Shown: in pieces, positions 15,421-23,488 of the stretch
How positions within the stretch are numbered: the stretch's first letter is position 1
How the letters are laid out: every line of letters starts with the position of its first letter
Origin: JAYPUG01 sp038117265
Lineage (GTDB): Bacteria; Pseudomonadota; Alphaproteobacteria; UBA6615
Assembly (NCBI GenBank): GCA_038117265.1
Contig: JAYOFO010000033.1
Span: 1 to 28,793 of the forward strand
Direction: 5' to 3'
DNA length: 28,793 nt
The notes under the pieces: generated by a model
Seen by the model: the letters and a program-made list of their open reading frames with translations, nothing else
Database searches by the model: none
What the model was told of the DNA's origin: nothing
Position numbers and translations under genes: made by a program

Positions 15421-16665
15421 ATGAGCGAACCGCGCAACCTGTCGATCGACGGCGACCGGCTCTGGCAGAGCCTGATGGAGATGGCGAGGATCGGGCCCGG
15501 CGTCGCCGGCGGCAACCGGCGGCTCGCGCTCACAGACGAGGACCGCGAGGGGCGCGACCTTTTCGTCGCCTGGTGCGAGGCGGCGGGCTGCACGGTGACG
15601 GTCGACCAAATCGGCAACATCTTCGCCCGTCGGGCCGGGCGCGACGACACGCTGGCCCCGGTGGTGACCGGCAGCCACCTCGACACCCAGCCCACCGGCG
15701 GGCGGTTCGACGGGGTGTACGGCGTGCTGGCGGGGCTCGAGGTGATCCGATCGCTCAACGATCTGGGGCTCGAGACCGAGCGGCCTATCGAGGTGGTGTG
15801 CTGGACCAACGAGGAGGGCAGCCGCTTCGCCCCGGCGATGATCGCCTCGGGCGTGTTCGGCGGCCAGCACACGCTGGAGCACGCCCTGTTGCGCACCGAT
15901 GTCGACGGGCTGACCATGGGCGCGGAGCTGGCGCGCATCGGCTATGCCGGCGCGGCCCCGGTCGGCGGGCGCGAGCTACACGCCTATTTCGAGGCGCATA
16001 TCGAGCAGGGCCCGATCCTGGAGGACGAGGCGGTCGACATCGGCGTGGTGACCGGCGCCCAGGGCCAGCGCTGGTACGAGATCACCCTGAACGGCCAGGA
16101 ATCCCACGCCGGCACGACCCCCATGGAACGCCGCAAGGACGCGCTGCTGGGGGCTGCGCGGATCGTCGAGCTGGTCAACCGGGTCGGCGGCGACTTTGCG
16201 CCCGACGCGCGCACCACGGTGGGGATGATCGACAGCTATCCCAATTCGCGGAACGTCATCCCCGGCCGGGTGTTCCTGACCGTCGACTTCCGCCATCCCG
16301 ACGACGACGTGCTGACCGAGATGGACGCGGCGCTTCGGTCCGGCGTGGCCGGGATCGCCGATGGTATCGGCCTCGATCATGTCCTCGAGCAGATCTTCTA
16401 TATCGAGCCCGTGCCGTTCGACGATGCCTGCGTCGGCGCCGTGCGGGCCTCGGCCGAGGCGCGCGGCATGTCCCACCGCGACATCATCTCGGGCGCCGGC
16501 CACGATGCGTGCAACGTCGCCGCCGTGGCGCCGACGGCGATGATCTTCATCCCCTGCATCGACGGCATCAGCCACAACGAGATCGAGGACGTGAAGCCGG
16601 AATGGGTGACCGCCGGCGGCCAAGTGCTGCTCGGCGCGATGCTGGAGATGGCCGGTGCGGAATAG
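15421..16665 (+). CDS. Zn-dependent N-carbamoyl-amino-acid hydrolase family (M20)
   Basis: A 414-residue M20-family amidase of the hydantoinase/carbamoylase group. Metal and substrate motifs appear in order: GSHLDTQPTGGRFDG (His and Asp ligands), TNEEGSRF (catalytic Glu pair), EAHIEQGP, then the lid domain with GQESHAGTTPMERR, and the final His ligand in GISHNEIED. Members hydrolyse N-carbamoyl-L-amino acids, beta-ureido acids, allantoate or ureidoglycolate; motifs alone do not separate these. AAGGGGAT just before the ATG at 15421 selects this start over upstream in-frame codons reaching back to 15352. The nearby amidohydrolase and gamma-glutamyltransferase-like genes suggest a role in amide or ureide nitrogen recovery. 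Confidence 0.93.
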   Translation: MSEPRNLSIDGDRLWQSLMEMARIGPGVAGGNRRLALTDEDREGRDLFVAWCEAAGCTVTVDQIGNIFARRAGRDDTLAPVVTGSHLDTQPTGGRFDGVYGVLAGLEVIRSLNDLGLETERPIEVVCWTNEEGSRFAPAMIASGVFGGQHTLEHALLRTDVDGLTMGAELARIGYAGAAPVGGRELHAYFEAHIEQGPILEDEAVDIGVVTGAQGQRWYEITLNGQESHAGTTPMERRKDALLGAARIVELVNRVGGDFAPDARTTVGMIDSYPNSRNVIPGRVFLTVDFRHPDDDVLTEMDAALRSGVAGIADGIGLDHVLEQIFYIEPVPFDDACVGAVRASAEARGMSHRDIISGAGHDACNVAAVAPTAMIFIPCIDGISHNEIEDVKPEWVTAGGQVLLGAMLEMAGAE

Positions 16666-16691
16666 CTCCGGTATAGCCTCGGCCGGCTCGC

Positions 16692-18317
16692 CTAGACCGG
16701 CGCGGCCGGCAAGGGTTCCTTGCCGAGGATCATGTCGGAGGCCTTCTCGGCGATCATGATCGTCGCGGCGTTGGTATTGGTCGACAGCGGGCGCGGCATC
16801 ACGCTGGCATCGGCAACCCGCAGCCCCTCGATCCCGCGCACCTGAAGCCGGTCGTTCACCACGCAGTTCGGGTCGTCGTCGGGTCCCATCCGGCACGTGC
16901 TCATCAGGTGGAACACGGTGGTGCCGTAGGAGCGCGCGAAGTCGAGCATCTCGTCGTCGTTCTGCACGTCCACGCCGGGCACCATCTCCCGGTCGTAGAG
17001 GTCGGCCATCTCCGGCGACTGCACCATCCGCCGGCCCAGCCGCAGCCCCGCCAGGGTCAGCCGCCGGTCGTATTCCGCGTCGAGATAGTTCGGCTGGATC
17101 GCCGGCTTGTCGCGCGTGTCGGTGGACTTCGCGCGCACATAGCCCCGGCTCTCGGGGCGCATCGGCCAGCTGGCGATGGTCATGCCCGGATAGTCGTCGA
17201 GCTCGGCCACCCGTCCGTCCTTGTAGCTGGCCGGGGTGAAGATGAACTGCAGGTCGCCGGCGTCTAGCGACGGGTCCGACTTCCAGAACACGTACACCAG
17301 CGACGGCGAGTAGGCGAGGATGCCCTTGCGGCGCAGCGCATATTTGGCGACCTCCGACACCAGCGCCAGCCCGCGCGCGCGCTCGTTCAGGGTCGGTGCG
17401 TTCCGCACCCGCGAGGCGTTGCGGACCAGGTAGTGGTCGGTCAGGTTCTCGCCCACCGCCGGTGAATCGTGGACCACCTCGACGCCGATCTCGCGCAGCA
17501 GCTTGCCGGGGCCGACGCCCGAGGCCTGGAGCAGCTGCGGCGAGGCGATGGCCCCGCCCGACAGCACGATCTCGCGCCGCGCGCGCACCTCTATCGACTG
17601 GCCGCCGCGCCAGTAGCGCACGCCCACGGCGCGCTTGCCCTCGAAGACGATGCGCTCGACATGGGCGCGGGTGCGCACGTCGAGGTTCGGCCGGTTCATC
17701 ACGGGGTGCAGCAGCATGCGCGCCGTGCTCATCCGGCGGCCCTTGTTGATGGTGCGCTGGAAGTAGCCGACGCCCTCGTGCTGCGCGCCGTTGTAGTCGG
17801 GGTTGCGCGGGATGCCCATGGCGACGCAGCCGCCGATGAAGGCCTCGCAGATCGGGTGCGTCTCGCCCAGATCGGTGACCGGCAGCTCCCCGTCGCGCCC
17901 GTGATAGGTGCCGTCTTCGCTGCCGCCGATCCGCCGCTCGGTGCGCTTGAAGTAGGGCAGGATGTCGGCATAGCCCCAGCCGCGGTTGCCGAGCTGCGAC
18001 CAGCTGTCGAAGTCCATGCGCTGGCCGCGATTGTAGGCGTGGCCGTTGATCGAGCCCGAGCCGCCCAGGGTCTTGCCGCGCGGCGTGGGGATGCTGCGCC
18101 CCGCCGTGCCGGCGCTCGGCTCGGTCTGGTAGAGCCAGTTCACCGCGGGGTGGGTCAGCGTCTTCATGAAGCCGGCGGGGATGTGAATCCACGGGTGGCG
18201 GTCGGGCCCGCCGGCCTCGAGCACGCAGACGGTCGCGTCGCCTGCCGACAGCCGGTTGGCCAGCACGCAGCCGGCCGAGCCGGCGCCGATGATGATGTAG
18301 TCGAACTCGTCCGCCAT
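16692..18317 (-). CDS. GMC family FAD-dependent oxidoreductase
   Basis: A 541-residue glucose-methanol-choline oxidoreductase, the usual length for choline-dehydrogenase-like bacterial members. The FAD dinucleotide-binding motif GAGSAGCVLANRLS lies at about 11-24, the first GMC signature is GGSGSINGHAYNRG, and the second includes LSGGAIASPQLLQASGVGP. The active-site pair is His in TVFHLMSTCRMG and Asn in STNTNAATIMIAEKASD. It oxidises a primary or secondary alcohol to a carbonyl; the substrate is unknown but could be an alcohol feeding the CoA pathway. It is the third gene of a minus-strand unit, 46 bases after the kinase. GGGGGAAGG precedes the ATG, partly buried in a hairpin (18325-18337). 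Confidence 0.95.
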   Translation of the reverse strand: MADEFDYIIIGAGSAGCVLANRLSAGDATVCVLEAGGPDRHPWIHIPAGFMKTLTHPAVNWLYQTEPSAGTAGRSIPTPRGKTLGGSGSINGHAYNRGQRMDFDSWSQLGNRGWGYADILPYFKRTERRIGGSEDGTYHGRDGELPVTDLGETHPICEAFIGGCVAMGIPRNPDYNGAQHEGVGYFQRTINKGRRMSTARMLLHPVMNRPNLDVRTRAHVERIVFEGKRAVGVRYWRGGQSIEVRARREIVLSGGAIASPQLLQASGVGPGKLLREIGVEVVHDSPAVGENLTDHYLVRNASRVRNAPTLNERARGLALVSEVAKYALRRKGILAYSPSLVYVFWKSDPSLDAGDLQFIFTPASYKDGRVAELDDYPGMTIASWPMRPESRGYVRAKSTDTRDKPAIQPNYLDAEYDRRLTLAGLRLGRRMVQSPEMADLYDREMVPGVDVQNDDEMLDFARSYGTTVFHLMSTCRMGPDDDPNCVVNDRLQVRGIEGLRVADASVMPRPLSTNTNAATIMIAEKASDMILGKEPLPAAPV

Positions 18318-18324
18318 GACCTTC

Positions 18325-18337
18325 CCCCGTTTCGGGG
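18325..18337 (-). promoter_or_regulatory. small hairpin overlapping the GMC ribosome binding site
   Basis: On the minus strand CCCCG-AAA-CGGGG forms a five-pair GC stem with a three-base loop. The 3' arm is part of the GGGGGAAGG Shine-Dalgarno sequence seven or so bases before the GMC start. Folding could reduce initiation on the third gene of the operon. The stem is too short to be a convincing terminator, and no T-run follows. Confidence 0.4.
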
Positions 18338-18363
18338 ATTTTGCCGGCTACGGGTTCGCCGCG

Positions 18364-19440
18364 CTAGCCGTTCCCCTTCTGCACCAGTTCCCAAGCGCGG
18401 ATCGAGAGCTGGCGCGTCAGGTCGCGGCGCAGCAGCGCCTCGGGCGAGGCCGCGTTGCCCTGCAGGCCGCGGTAGTAGACGCCCTGGATGATCGCGGCGA
18501 GGCGGAACAGCGAGAGCACCAGATAGAAGGTCCAGTTCTCGATGCCGTCGCGCCCGGTGTGGCGGCAATAGGCGGCGACATAGTCCTCCTCCGAGGGGAT
18601 GCCCGGCGTCGACGGATCGAGGCCGCGCATGTCGCCGAAGGATTCCTCCGGCCAGTGATAGGGCAGGCAGTTGTAGGCCAGGTCCGACAGCGGGTGGCCG
18701 AGGGTGGAGAGCTCCCAGTCGAGCACGGCGACCACGTCGCTCGCCTCGGGCGCGACGATCAAATTCTCCAGACGGAAGTCGCCATGGACGATGGTCGTCT
18801 CGCTATCGTCGGGCATGTTCTCCGGCAGCCAGGCCATCAGATGGTCCATCTCGGCCAGATCGTCGGTCTTGGACGCCTCGTACTGTTGCGACCAGCGGCG
18901 CATCTGGCGGCCCATATAGCCGCCGACGCGCCCGTAATCGCCCAGCCCGACCGCCTCGAAGTCCACCTGGTGCAGCGCGGCCAGCGTCACGATCATCGAA
19001 TCGTAGACGGCGCTGCGCTCGCCCGGCGTCAGGTCGGGCAGCGAGGGGTCGTGGAAGACGCGGCCCGCCGCGTGGTCCATCAGGAAGAACTCGGTCCCGA
19101 CGACCGACGTGTCCTCGCACAGCGCCAGGGTGCGCACCACGGGCACCGGCGTGTCGGCCAGCGCCGCGGTGATCCGGTGCTCGCGGTCGACCGCGTGGGC
19201 CGAGGGCAAAAGCTCGCCTGGCGGCTTCTTGCGCAGCACATAGCGCCTGCCGTTGGCGTCGGTCAGCAGGAAGGTGGGGTTCGACATGCCGCCCTGGAAC
19301 TGGGCGATGTCCATCGGCCCTTCGAACCCGTCGATGTTCGCCTCCATCCAGGCGACGAGCGGCGCGGGGTCGAAGCGGTGCTGCTCCAGCACCGGCACCA
19401 CCTGGTCGGTTCGCGAGAAGGTGCGGTCGGCGGTGCTCAT
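18364..19440 (-). CDS. APH-fold kinase of the ACAD10/11 (LvaA) family
   Basis: A 358-residue aminoglycoside-phosphotransferase-fold kinase. The P-loop-like QFQGGMSNPTFLL (about 47-59) precedes the ATP lysine in YVLRKKPPGELLPSAHAVDRE (about K71/K72). The catalytic loop HGDFRLEN places Asp221 and Asn226, and the metal Asp241 is in VLDWELSTLGHPLSDLAYN. The whole pattern, including LFRLAAIIQGVYYR near the end, is that of the kinase domain fused to mammalian ACAD10/ACAD11 and of LvaA in the P. putida levulinate pathway, which phosphorylates the 4-hydroxyl of 4-hydroxyacyl-CoA. A drug-resistance role is not supported. It overlaps the upstream MaoC gene by ATGA (19440-19437), so the two are coupled. 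The dehydrogenase partner is about 7 kb away at 10300-11535. Confidence 0.94.
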   Translation of the reverse strand: MSTADRTFSRTDQVVPVLEQHRFDPAPLVAWMEANIDGFEGPMDIAQFQGGMSNPTFLLTDANGRRYVLRKKPPGELLPSAHAVDREHRITAALADTPVPVVRTLALCEDTSVVGTEFFLMDHAAGRVFHDPSLPDLTPGERSAVYDSMIVTLAALHQVDFEAVGLGDYGRVGGYMGRQMRRWSQQYEASKTDDLAEMDHLMAWLPENMPDDSETTIVHGDFRLENLIVAPEASDVVAVLDWELSTLGHPLSDLAYNCLPYHWPEESFGDMRGLDPSTPGIPSEEDYVAAYCRHTGRDGIENWTFYLVLSLFRLAAIIQGVYYRGLQGNAASPEALLRRDLTRQLSIRAWELVQKGNG

Positions 19441-19922
19441 GAGGCGGGCTTGCTCCCGATGGGTTCGGGATACATCAGGCGCACGGTCTGGGCGACCACG
19501 GCGGGGCGCTCGCTGCCCTCCATCTCGATCAACGTGTCGAGCTCGACATGGACCGCGCCGTCGTCGCGCTTCTTCGCGCTGGCCAGGGTCTGGCGCAGCC
19601 GCACCCGCGCGCCGGCGGGCACCATGGCGGTGAAGCGCACCTTGTTGAGCCCGTAGTTGATCGTGTGGGCGAGGTTGTCGACCTCGAAGAACTGGTAGCT
19701 CAGCCCCGGAACCAGCGACAGCACCAGGAAGCCGTGGGCGATGGTCGTGCCGCCCGGCATCTCCTTCGCCGCGCGCGCGACGTCCACATGGACCCATTGA
19801 TGGTCGTTGGTGACGTCCGCGAAGGCGTCGATCATCGCCTGGTCGACGGTGACCCAGTCGCTGACGCCCAGCTCGCTCCCGACGATGTCGAGGAAGGCGT
19901 CGGGGTGGGGAAATCTCGCCAA
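19437..19922 (-). CDS. MaoC family (R)-enoyl-CoA hydratase-like dehydratase
   Basis: A 161-residue single hot-dog domain protein. The hydratase-2 motif reads IDAFADVTNDHQWVHVD, with Asp and His in the expected catalytic spacing, followed by GTTIAHGFLVLSLVPGL. It resembles the NodN/PhaJ-like branch that hydrates trans-2-enoyl-CoA to (R)-3-hydroxyacyl-CoA or the reverse. The start is a TTG at 19922: GGAG lies seven bases upstream and the protein then begins at the conserved ARFPHPDAFLDIVG. The ATG-initiated ORF reaching 20024 would run through this ribosome site. It is first gene of the minus-strand MaoC-kinase-GMC unit, overlaps the kinase by four bases, and is divergent from FadB-like gene 2. 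Confidence 0.9.
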   Translation of the reverse strand: MARFPHPDAFLDIVGSELGVSDWVTVDQAMIDAFADVTNDHQWVHVDVARAAKEMPGGTTIAHGFLVLSLVPGLSYQFFEVDNLAHTINYGLNKVRFTAMVPAGARVRLRQTLASAKKRDDGAVHVELDTLIEMEGSERPAVVAQTVRLMYPEPIGSKPAS

Positions 19923-19929
19923 TGTCCTG

Positions 19930-19933
19930 CTCC
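19930..19933 (-). promoter_or_regulatory. ribosome binding site selecting a TTG start for the MaoC gene
   Basis: GGAG at 19933-19930 (minus strand) stands seven bases before TTG 19922. No ATG or GTG lies at a comparable distance, and the conserved N-terminus begins directly after this TTG. Confidence 0.65.
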
Positions 19934-20022
19934 GTTTGACCCGTCCGTCCGGGCTGCGCATCATGCCGTCCGGCGGTGCGGGCGCGCAAGGCGACCCGCC
20001 CGCAAAACAGGGGGATGCAGGC

Positions 20023-22116
20023 ATGTCCGAGGTGGTTGGCTACGAGGTCGAGGGGCGGGTCGCCGTCATCGCGGTGGACAACCCGCCGGTGAACGCGCTG
20101 GGGCACGCCGTGCGCGAGGGGATCATCGCCCGGCTCGACCAGGCGGCGGCCGACGACGCGGTCGACGCCATCGTCCTGATGGGCGCGGGGCGGACCTTCC
20201 CGGCGGGCGCCGACATCCGCGAGTTCGACCAGCCGACGCGCGAGCCGCACCTGATCGTCGTTATCGACCATATGGACGGCATCGCGAAGCCCATCGTCGC
20301 CGCGCTCCACGGCACCGCGCTGGGCGGCGGGCTGGAGCTGGCGCTTGGCTGTCATTTCCGGGTCGCCGCGCCCGGTGCGCGGGTCGGCCTGCCCGAGATC
20401 GGCCTGGGGATCTTCCCCGGCGCGGCCGGCACCCAGCGCCTGCCGCGCGTCGCCGGGCTGGACCACGCGCTGGAGCTGATCGTCACCGGCACGCCCATCG
20501 GCATGGATACGGCGAAGGCCTATGGCATCGTCGACGAGATCGTCGCGGGCGACCTGCGCGCCGGCGCAGTCGCGTTCGCCGAGAAGATCGTGGCCGAGGG
20601 CACGCCGCGGCGCATTTCCAGCGAGCCGCGCGCGGGCATCGGCAGCGAGGCGGAATTCGCCGAGACGATCGCGAAGTACCGCGACCTCGCCAACCGCCGC
20701 CACCGCGGCCAGGAATCGCCCCATGCCGCCATCGACAGCGTGGTCGACGGGCTGCGCATGCCCTACGACGCGGCCATGGCGGCCGACCGCACGCGCTTCG
20801 AGGGTTGCAAGAACTCCGACCAGTCGAAGGCGCTGCGCTATGCCTTCTTCGCCGAACGCGAGGCGGCGAAGATTCCCGATATCGGTCGCGAGATCGCCTC
20901 CCGTGAAATAACAAGGGCCGGCGTCATCGGGGCGGGCACCATGGGGCGCGGCATCGCCATCAGCCTGGCCGACTCGGGCATCCCGGTGACCATCGTCGAG
21001 GCCAATGGCGACGCCCTCGATGCGGGGATGAACGAGATCCTGAAGCTCTACGACGCCATGGTCGCGCGCGGACGCCTCGACGAGGCCGAGAAGGACCGGC
21101 GGCTGGAGCGGATTTCCGGTTCGGTCGATTTGTCGGCGCTGGGCGATGCCGACCTGGTGATCGAGGCGGCGTTCGAGGATCTGGTCGTCAAGAAGGACAT
21201 CTTCGCCCGCCTCGACAAGGCCGCGAAGGCGGGGGCGATCCTCGCCACCAATACCTCCTACATGGACATCGACGCGATCGCCGCCGAGACGGGCCGGCCC
21301 GCCGACGTGATCGGCCTGCACTACTTCGCGCCGGCCAACGTGATGCGCCTGCTGGAGGTGGTGCAGGGCGCCGCGAGCGCGCCCGACGCGGTCGCCACCG
21401 GCATGGCGCTGGCCAAGCGCACGGGCAAGGTGGGCGTGGTGGCGCGGGTCTGCCACGGCTTCATCGCTAACCGCTCGCGCCTGCCGATGGTCCGCGAGGC
21501 GACCTTCCTGGTCGAGGAGGGGGCCGCGCCGGCCCAGGTCGACGCGGTGCTGACCGGGCTCGGCATGCCCATGGGCCCGCTCGCCGTCTCCGACCTGTCG
21601 GGCCTCGACGTAAGCTGGCGGATGCGCCAGTCGCTGGCCCACCAGCGCGATCCCCATGCCCGCTACATGCACCTGGCCGACCGGATGTGCGAGCTCGAGC
21701 GCTTCGGGCTCAAGGCCGGCCGCGGCTGGTACGCCTACGACGAGGGCGGGCGCACGCCGATCCCCGATCCCGATGTCGAGGCGATCGCGGCCGAGGTAGC
21801 GCGCGAGCAGGGCATCGTACGCCGCGACATCTCCGACGGCGAGATTCGCGAGCGCTGCCTGTACGCCGCGATCAACGAGGGGGCGAAGATCCTCGACGAG
21901 GGAATCGCCGCGCGCGCCTCCGACATCGACGTGATGTGGCTCTACGGCTTCGCGTTCCCGCGCTGGCGCGGCGGCATCATGTACATGGCCGACGCGATCG
22001 GCCTGGCCGAGGTCCATGCCCGGGTCGCCGCGTTCCACGAATCCCAGGGCAAGCTGTGGGCGCCGTCGCCGCTGCTCGAACGGCTGGCGGCCGAGGGCGG
22101 CCATTTCACGCGCTAG
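20023..22116 (+). CDS. FadB-like enoyl-CoA hydratase / 3-hydroxyacyl-CoA dehydrogenase 2
   Basis: A 697-residue paralogue of the protein at 7286-9418 with the same domain order. The crotonase domain has FPAGADIREF, GGGLELALG (E105) and GLPE (E125). The NAD-binding domain opens at GAGTMGRG (about 303-310). The dehydrogenase His is in GLHYFAPAN, followed by LLEVV and GFIANR. The C-terminal HCDH domain ends with YGFAFPRWRGGIM. All catalytic residues are present, so it is expected to be active on an enoyl-CoA/3-hydroxyacyl-CoA pair distinct from that of paralogue 1. ATG 20023 gives a family-length start at the first beta strand; AGGGGG lies upstream and a longer reading frame to 19807 crosses the divergent MaoC gene. 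The Liv transporter operon follows after 96 bases on the same strand. Confidence 0.95.
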   Translation: MSEVVGYEVEGRVAVIAVDNPPVNALGHAVREGIIARLDQAAADDAVDAIVLMGAGRTFPAGADIREFDQPTREPHLIVVIDHMDGIAKPIVAALHGTALGGGLELALGCHFRVAAPGARVGLPEIGLGIFPGAAGTQRLPRVAGLDHALELIVTGTPIGMDTAKAYGIVDEIVAGDLRAGAVAFAEKIVAEGTPRRISSEPRAGIGSEAEFAETIAKYRDLANRRHRGQESPHAAIDSVVDGLRMPYDAAMAADRTRFEGCKNSDQSKALRYAFFAEREAAKIPDIGREIASREITRAGVIGAGTMGRGIAISLADSGIPVTIVEANGDALDAGMNEILKLYDAMVARGRLDEAEKDRRLERISGSVDLSALGDADLVIEAAFEDLVVKKDIFARLDKAAKAGAILATNTSYMDIDAIAAETGRPADVIGLHYFAPANVMRLLEVVQGAASAPDAVATGMALAKRTGKVGVVARVCHGFIANRSRLPMVREATFLVEEGAAPAQVDAVLTGLGMPMGPLAVSDLSGLDVSWRMRQSLAHQRDPHARYMHLADRMCELERFGLKAGRGWYAYDEGGRTPIPDPDVEAIAAEVAREQGIVRRDISDGEIRERCLYAAINEGAKILDEGIAARASDIDVMWLYGFAFPRWRGGIMYMADAIGLAEVHARVAAFHESQGKLWAPSPLLERLAAEGGHFTR

Positions 22117-22160
22117 GCCCTTGCGATTGCATCGAAAGTGGGACATGCGCGGCGCTTCCC

Positions 22161-22174
22161 ATCGGCGCGCCGAT
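22161..22174. promoter_or_regulatory. 14-bp perfect palindrome upstream of the transporter
   Basis: ATCGGCGCGCCGAT is identical to its reverse complement. It lies in the 96-base gap between FadB-like gene 2 and the substrate-binding protein, 38 bases before the start codon, a plausible operator position. High GC content makes such palindromes more likely by chance, so its role is uncertain. Confidence 0.4.
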
Positions 22175-22212
22175 ATGGTCGGATAGCGAAAATTTCCCTG
22201 GGAGGATTGCCA

Positions 22213-23394
22213 ATGTTCAGAAAACTCATGGGCACGGCGGCCGCGCTGACCCTGCTCGCCACGCCGTCGCTGGCCGACAGCATCAAGATCGGCTTCGTCA
22301 CCACCCTGACGACGCCCGCCGCCATCATCGGCAAGGACATGAAGGACGCCGTCGACCTGGCGGTCGAGAGCATGGGCGGCAAGATGGGGAATCTCGACGT
22401 CGAGATCGTCTATGGCGACGACGAGTTCAACTCCCAGAAGGGCAAGCAGGCGACCGAGCGCCTGGTGCTGTCTGACAATGTCGACATCGTCGCCGGCTAC
22501 ATCTGGTCGAACGTGCTGCTGGCCTCCGCGCCGGTCGTGCTGGGCGCCGACAAGATCCTGATCAGCGCCAACGCCGGCCCGTCGCCGTTGGCCGGCGCGC
22601 AATGCCACAAGAACTACTTCAACGTCTCGTGGCAGAACGACCAGACGCCGATGGCACTGGGCGAGCTGCTCAACCAGCAGGGCGTGAAGTCGCTCTACCT
22701 GATCGCGCCGAACTACGCCGCCGGCCAGAACATGGTCGCGGGCGTCGAGCGCACCTTCAAGGGCACGGTGGTCGGCAAGGACATGACCGTCTGGCCGTCG
22801 CAGCGCGACTGGTCGGCCGAGCTGTCCAAGGTCAAGGCGGCCAAGCCCGAGGGCATCTTCACCTTCTACCCGGGACCGGCCGGCCCCGCCTTCATCAAGC
22901 AGTACCAGCAGGCTGGGCTCGAGGGTCAGGTGCCGCTCTACTCGGTCTACACGCTCGACTCGATCAGCCTGCCGCTGTTCCAGAAGGCGGGCATGGAGAC
23001 GGTGCTGGGCACCAAGATGACCCAGTTCTGGGCGCCCGACCTCGACTTCCCGCAGAACAAGAAGTTCGTGGCCGATTTCCGCGCCAAGTACGGGCGCTAC
23101 CCGTCCTTCTATGCGGCGCAGGCCTATGACTCGATCTTCTCCATCAAGTCCGCGGTCGAGGCCGTGGGCGGCGATCTGAAGAACGTTGACGGCATGCGCG
23201 CGGCGATGCGCAAGGCCGACTTCCCGTCGGTGCGCGGGCCGTTCAAGATGGGCAACAACCACCACCCCATCCAGAACTTCTACGAGCGCACCGTCGTCAA
23301 GGATGCGGACGGCAACTGGACGACGGCCGTGGGCCGGGTGGTCCTGAAGGATCACCAGGATCCCTATGCCAGCCAGTGCAAGATGGCCGGGTAA
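22213..23394 (+). CDS. branched-chain amino-acid-type ABC transporter substrate-binding protein
   Basis: A 393-residue periplasmic binding protein of the Leu/Ile/Val-binding (Peripla_BP_6) family. Residues 1-21 form a Sec signal peptide (basic MFRK, hydrophobic AAALTLLA, small residues before cleavage at SLA-D). No lipobox cysteine is present, so the mature protein is soluble. The first mature strand SIKIGFVTTLTTPAAIIGKDM and the later FNVSWQNDQTPMALGE and PLYSVYTLDSISLPLF are typical. In alphaproteobacteria such proteins bind many ligands (amino acids, aromatic acids, amides), so leucine is not implied. GGGAGGA seven bases before the ATG is a strong ribosome site. A stable hairpin follows the stop and separates it from the permease genes, consistent with the binding protein being made in excess. 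Confidence 0.95.
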   Translation: MFRKLMGTAAALTLLATPSLADSIKIGFVTTLTTPAAIIGKDMKDAVDLAVESMGGKMGNLDVEIVYGDDEFNSQKGKQATERLVLSDNVDIVAGYIWSNVLLASAPVVLGADKILISANAGPSPLAGAQCHKNYFNVSWQNDQTPMALGELLNQQGVKSLYLIAPNYAAGQNMVAGVERTFKGTVVGKDMTVWPSQRDWSAELSKVKAAKPEGIFTFYPGPAGPAFIKQYQQAGLEGQVPLYSVYTLDSISLPLFQKAGMETVLGTKMTQFWAPDLDFPQNKKFVADFRAKYGRYPSFYAAQAYDSIFSIKSAVEAVGGDLKNVDGMRAAMRKADFPSVRGPFKMGNNHHPIQNFYERTVVKDADGNWTTAVGRVVLKDHQDPYASQCKMAG

Positions 23395-23417
23395 CCGCTC
23401 CCGCCATCTGACGATCG

Positions 23418-23443
23418 GACGGGGATGCGCAAGCATCCCCGTC
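23418..23443 (+). terminator. hairpin between binding-protein and permease genes
   Basis: GACGGGGATGC pairs perfectly with GCATCCCCGTC (11 bp) around a GCAA tetraloop, a GNRA-type loop that is especially stable. Only a weak pyrimidine run (TTCGT) follows, so it is more likely a partial terminator or 3'-end stabiliser than a complete stop. Such elements between the binding-protein gene and the membrane genes are a known way to give unequal expression. Confidence 0.7.
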
Positions 23444-23488
23444 TTCGTATGAGAGACCGGTACAGGCCGAAACCAGCAAAACGGGCCG

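Noticed and set aside
18364..19440. Aminoglycoside resistance kinase
   Set aside because: The LRKKPPGELLPSAHAVDRE and LFRLAAIIQGVYYR segments belong to the ACAD10/11 kinase group, and the neighbours are acyl-CoA genes.
18364..23436. A 1690-codon open frame on the minus strand covering the kinase, FadB-like gene 2 and the binding-protein gene
   Set aside because: Only its last 358 codons are the real kinase. The rest is antisense to well-supported genes and reads as low-complexity R/H/G/D-rich sequence, a usual artefact of high GC.
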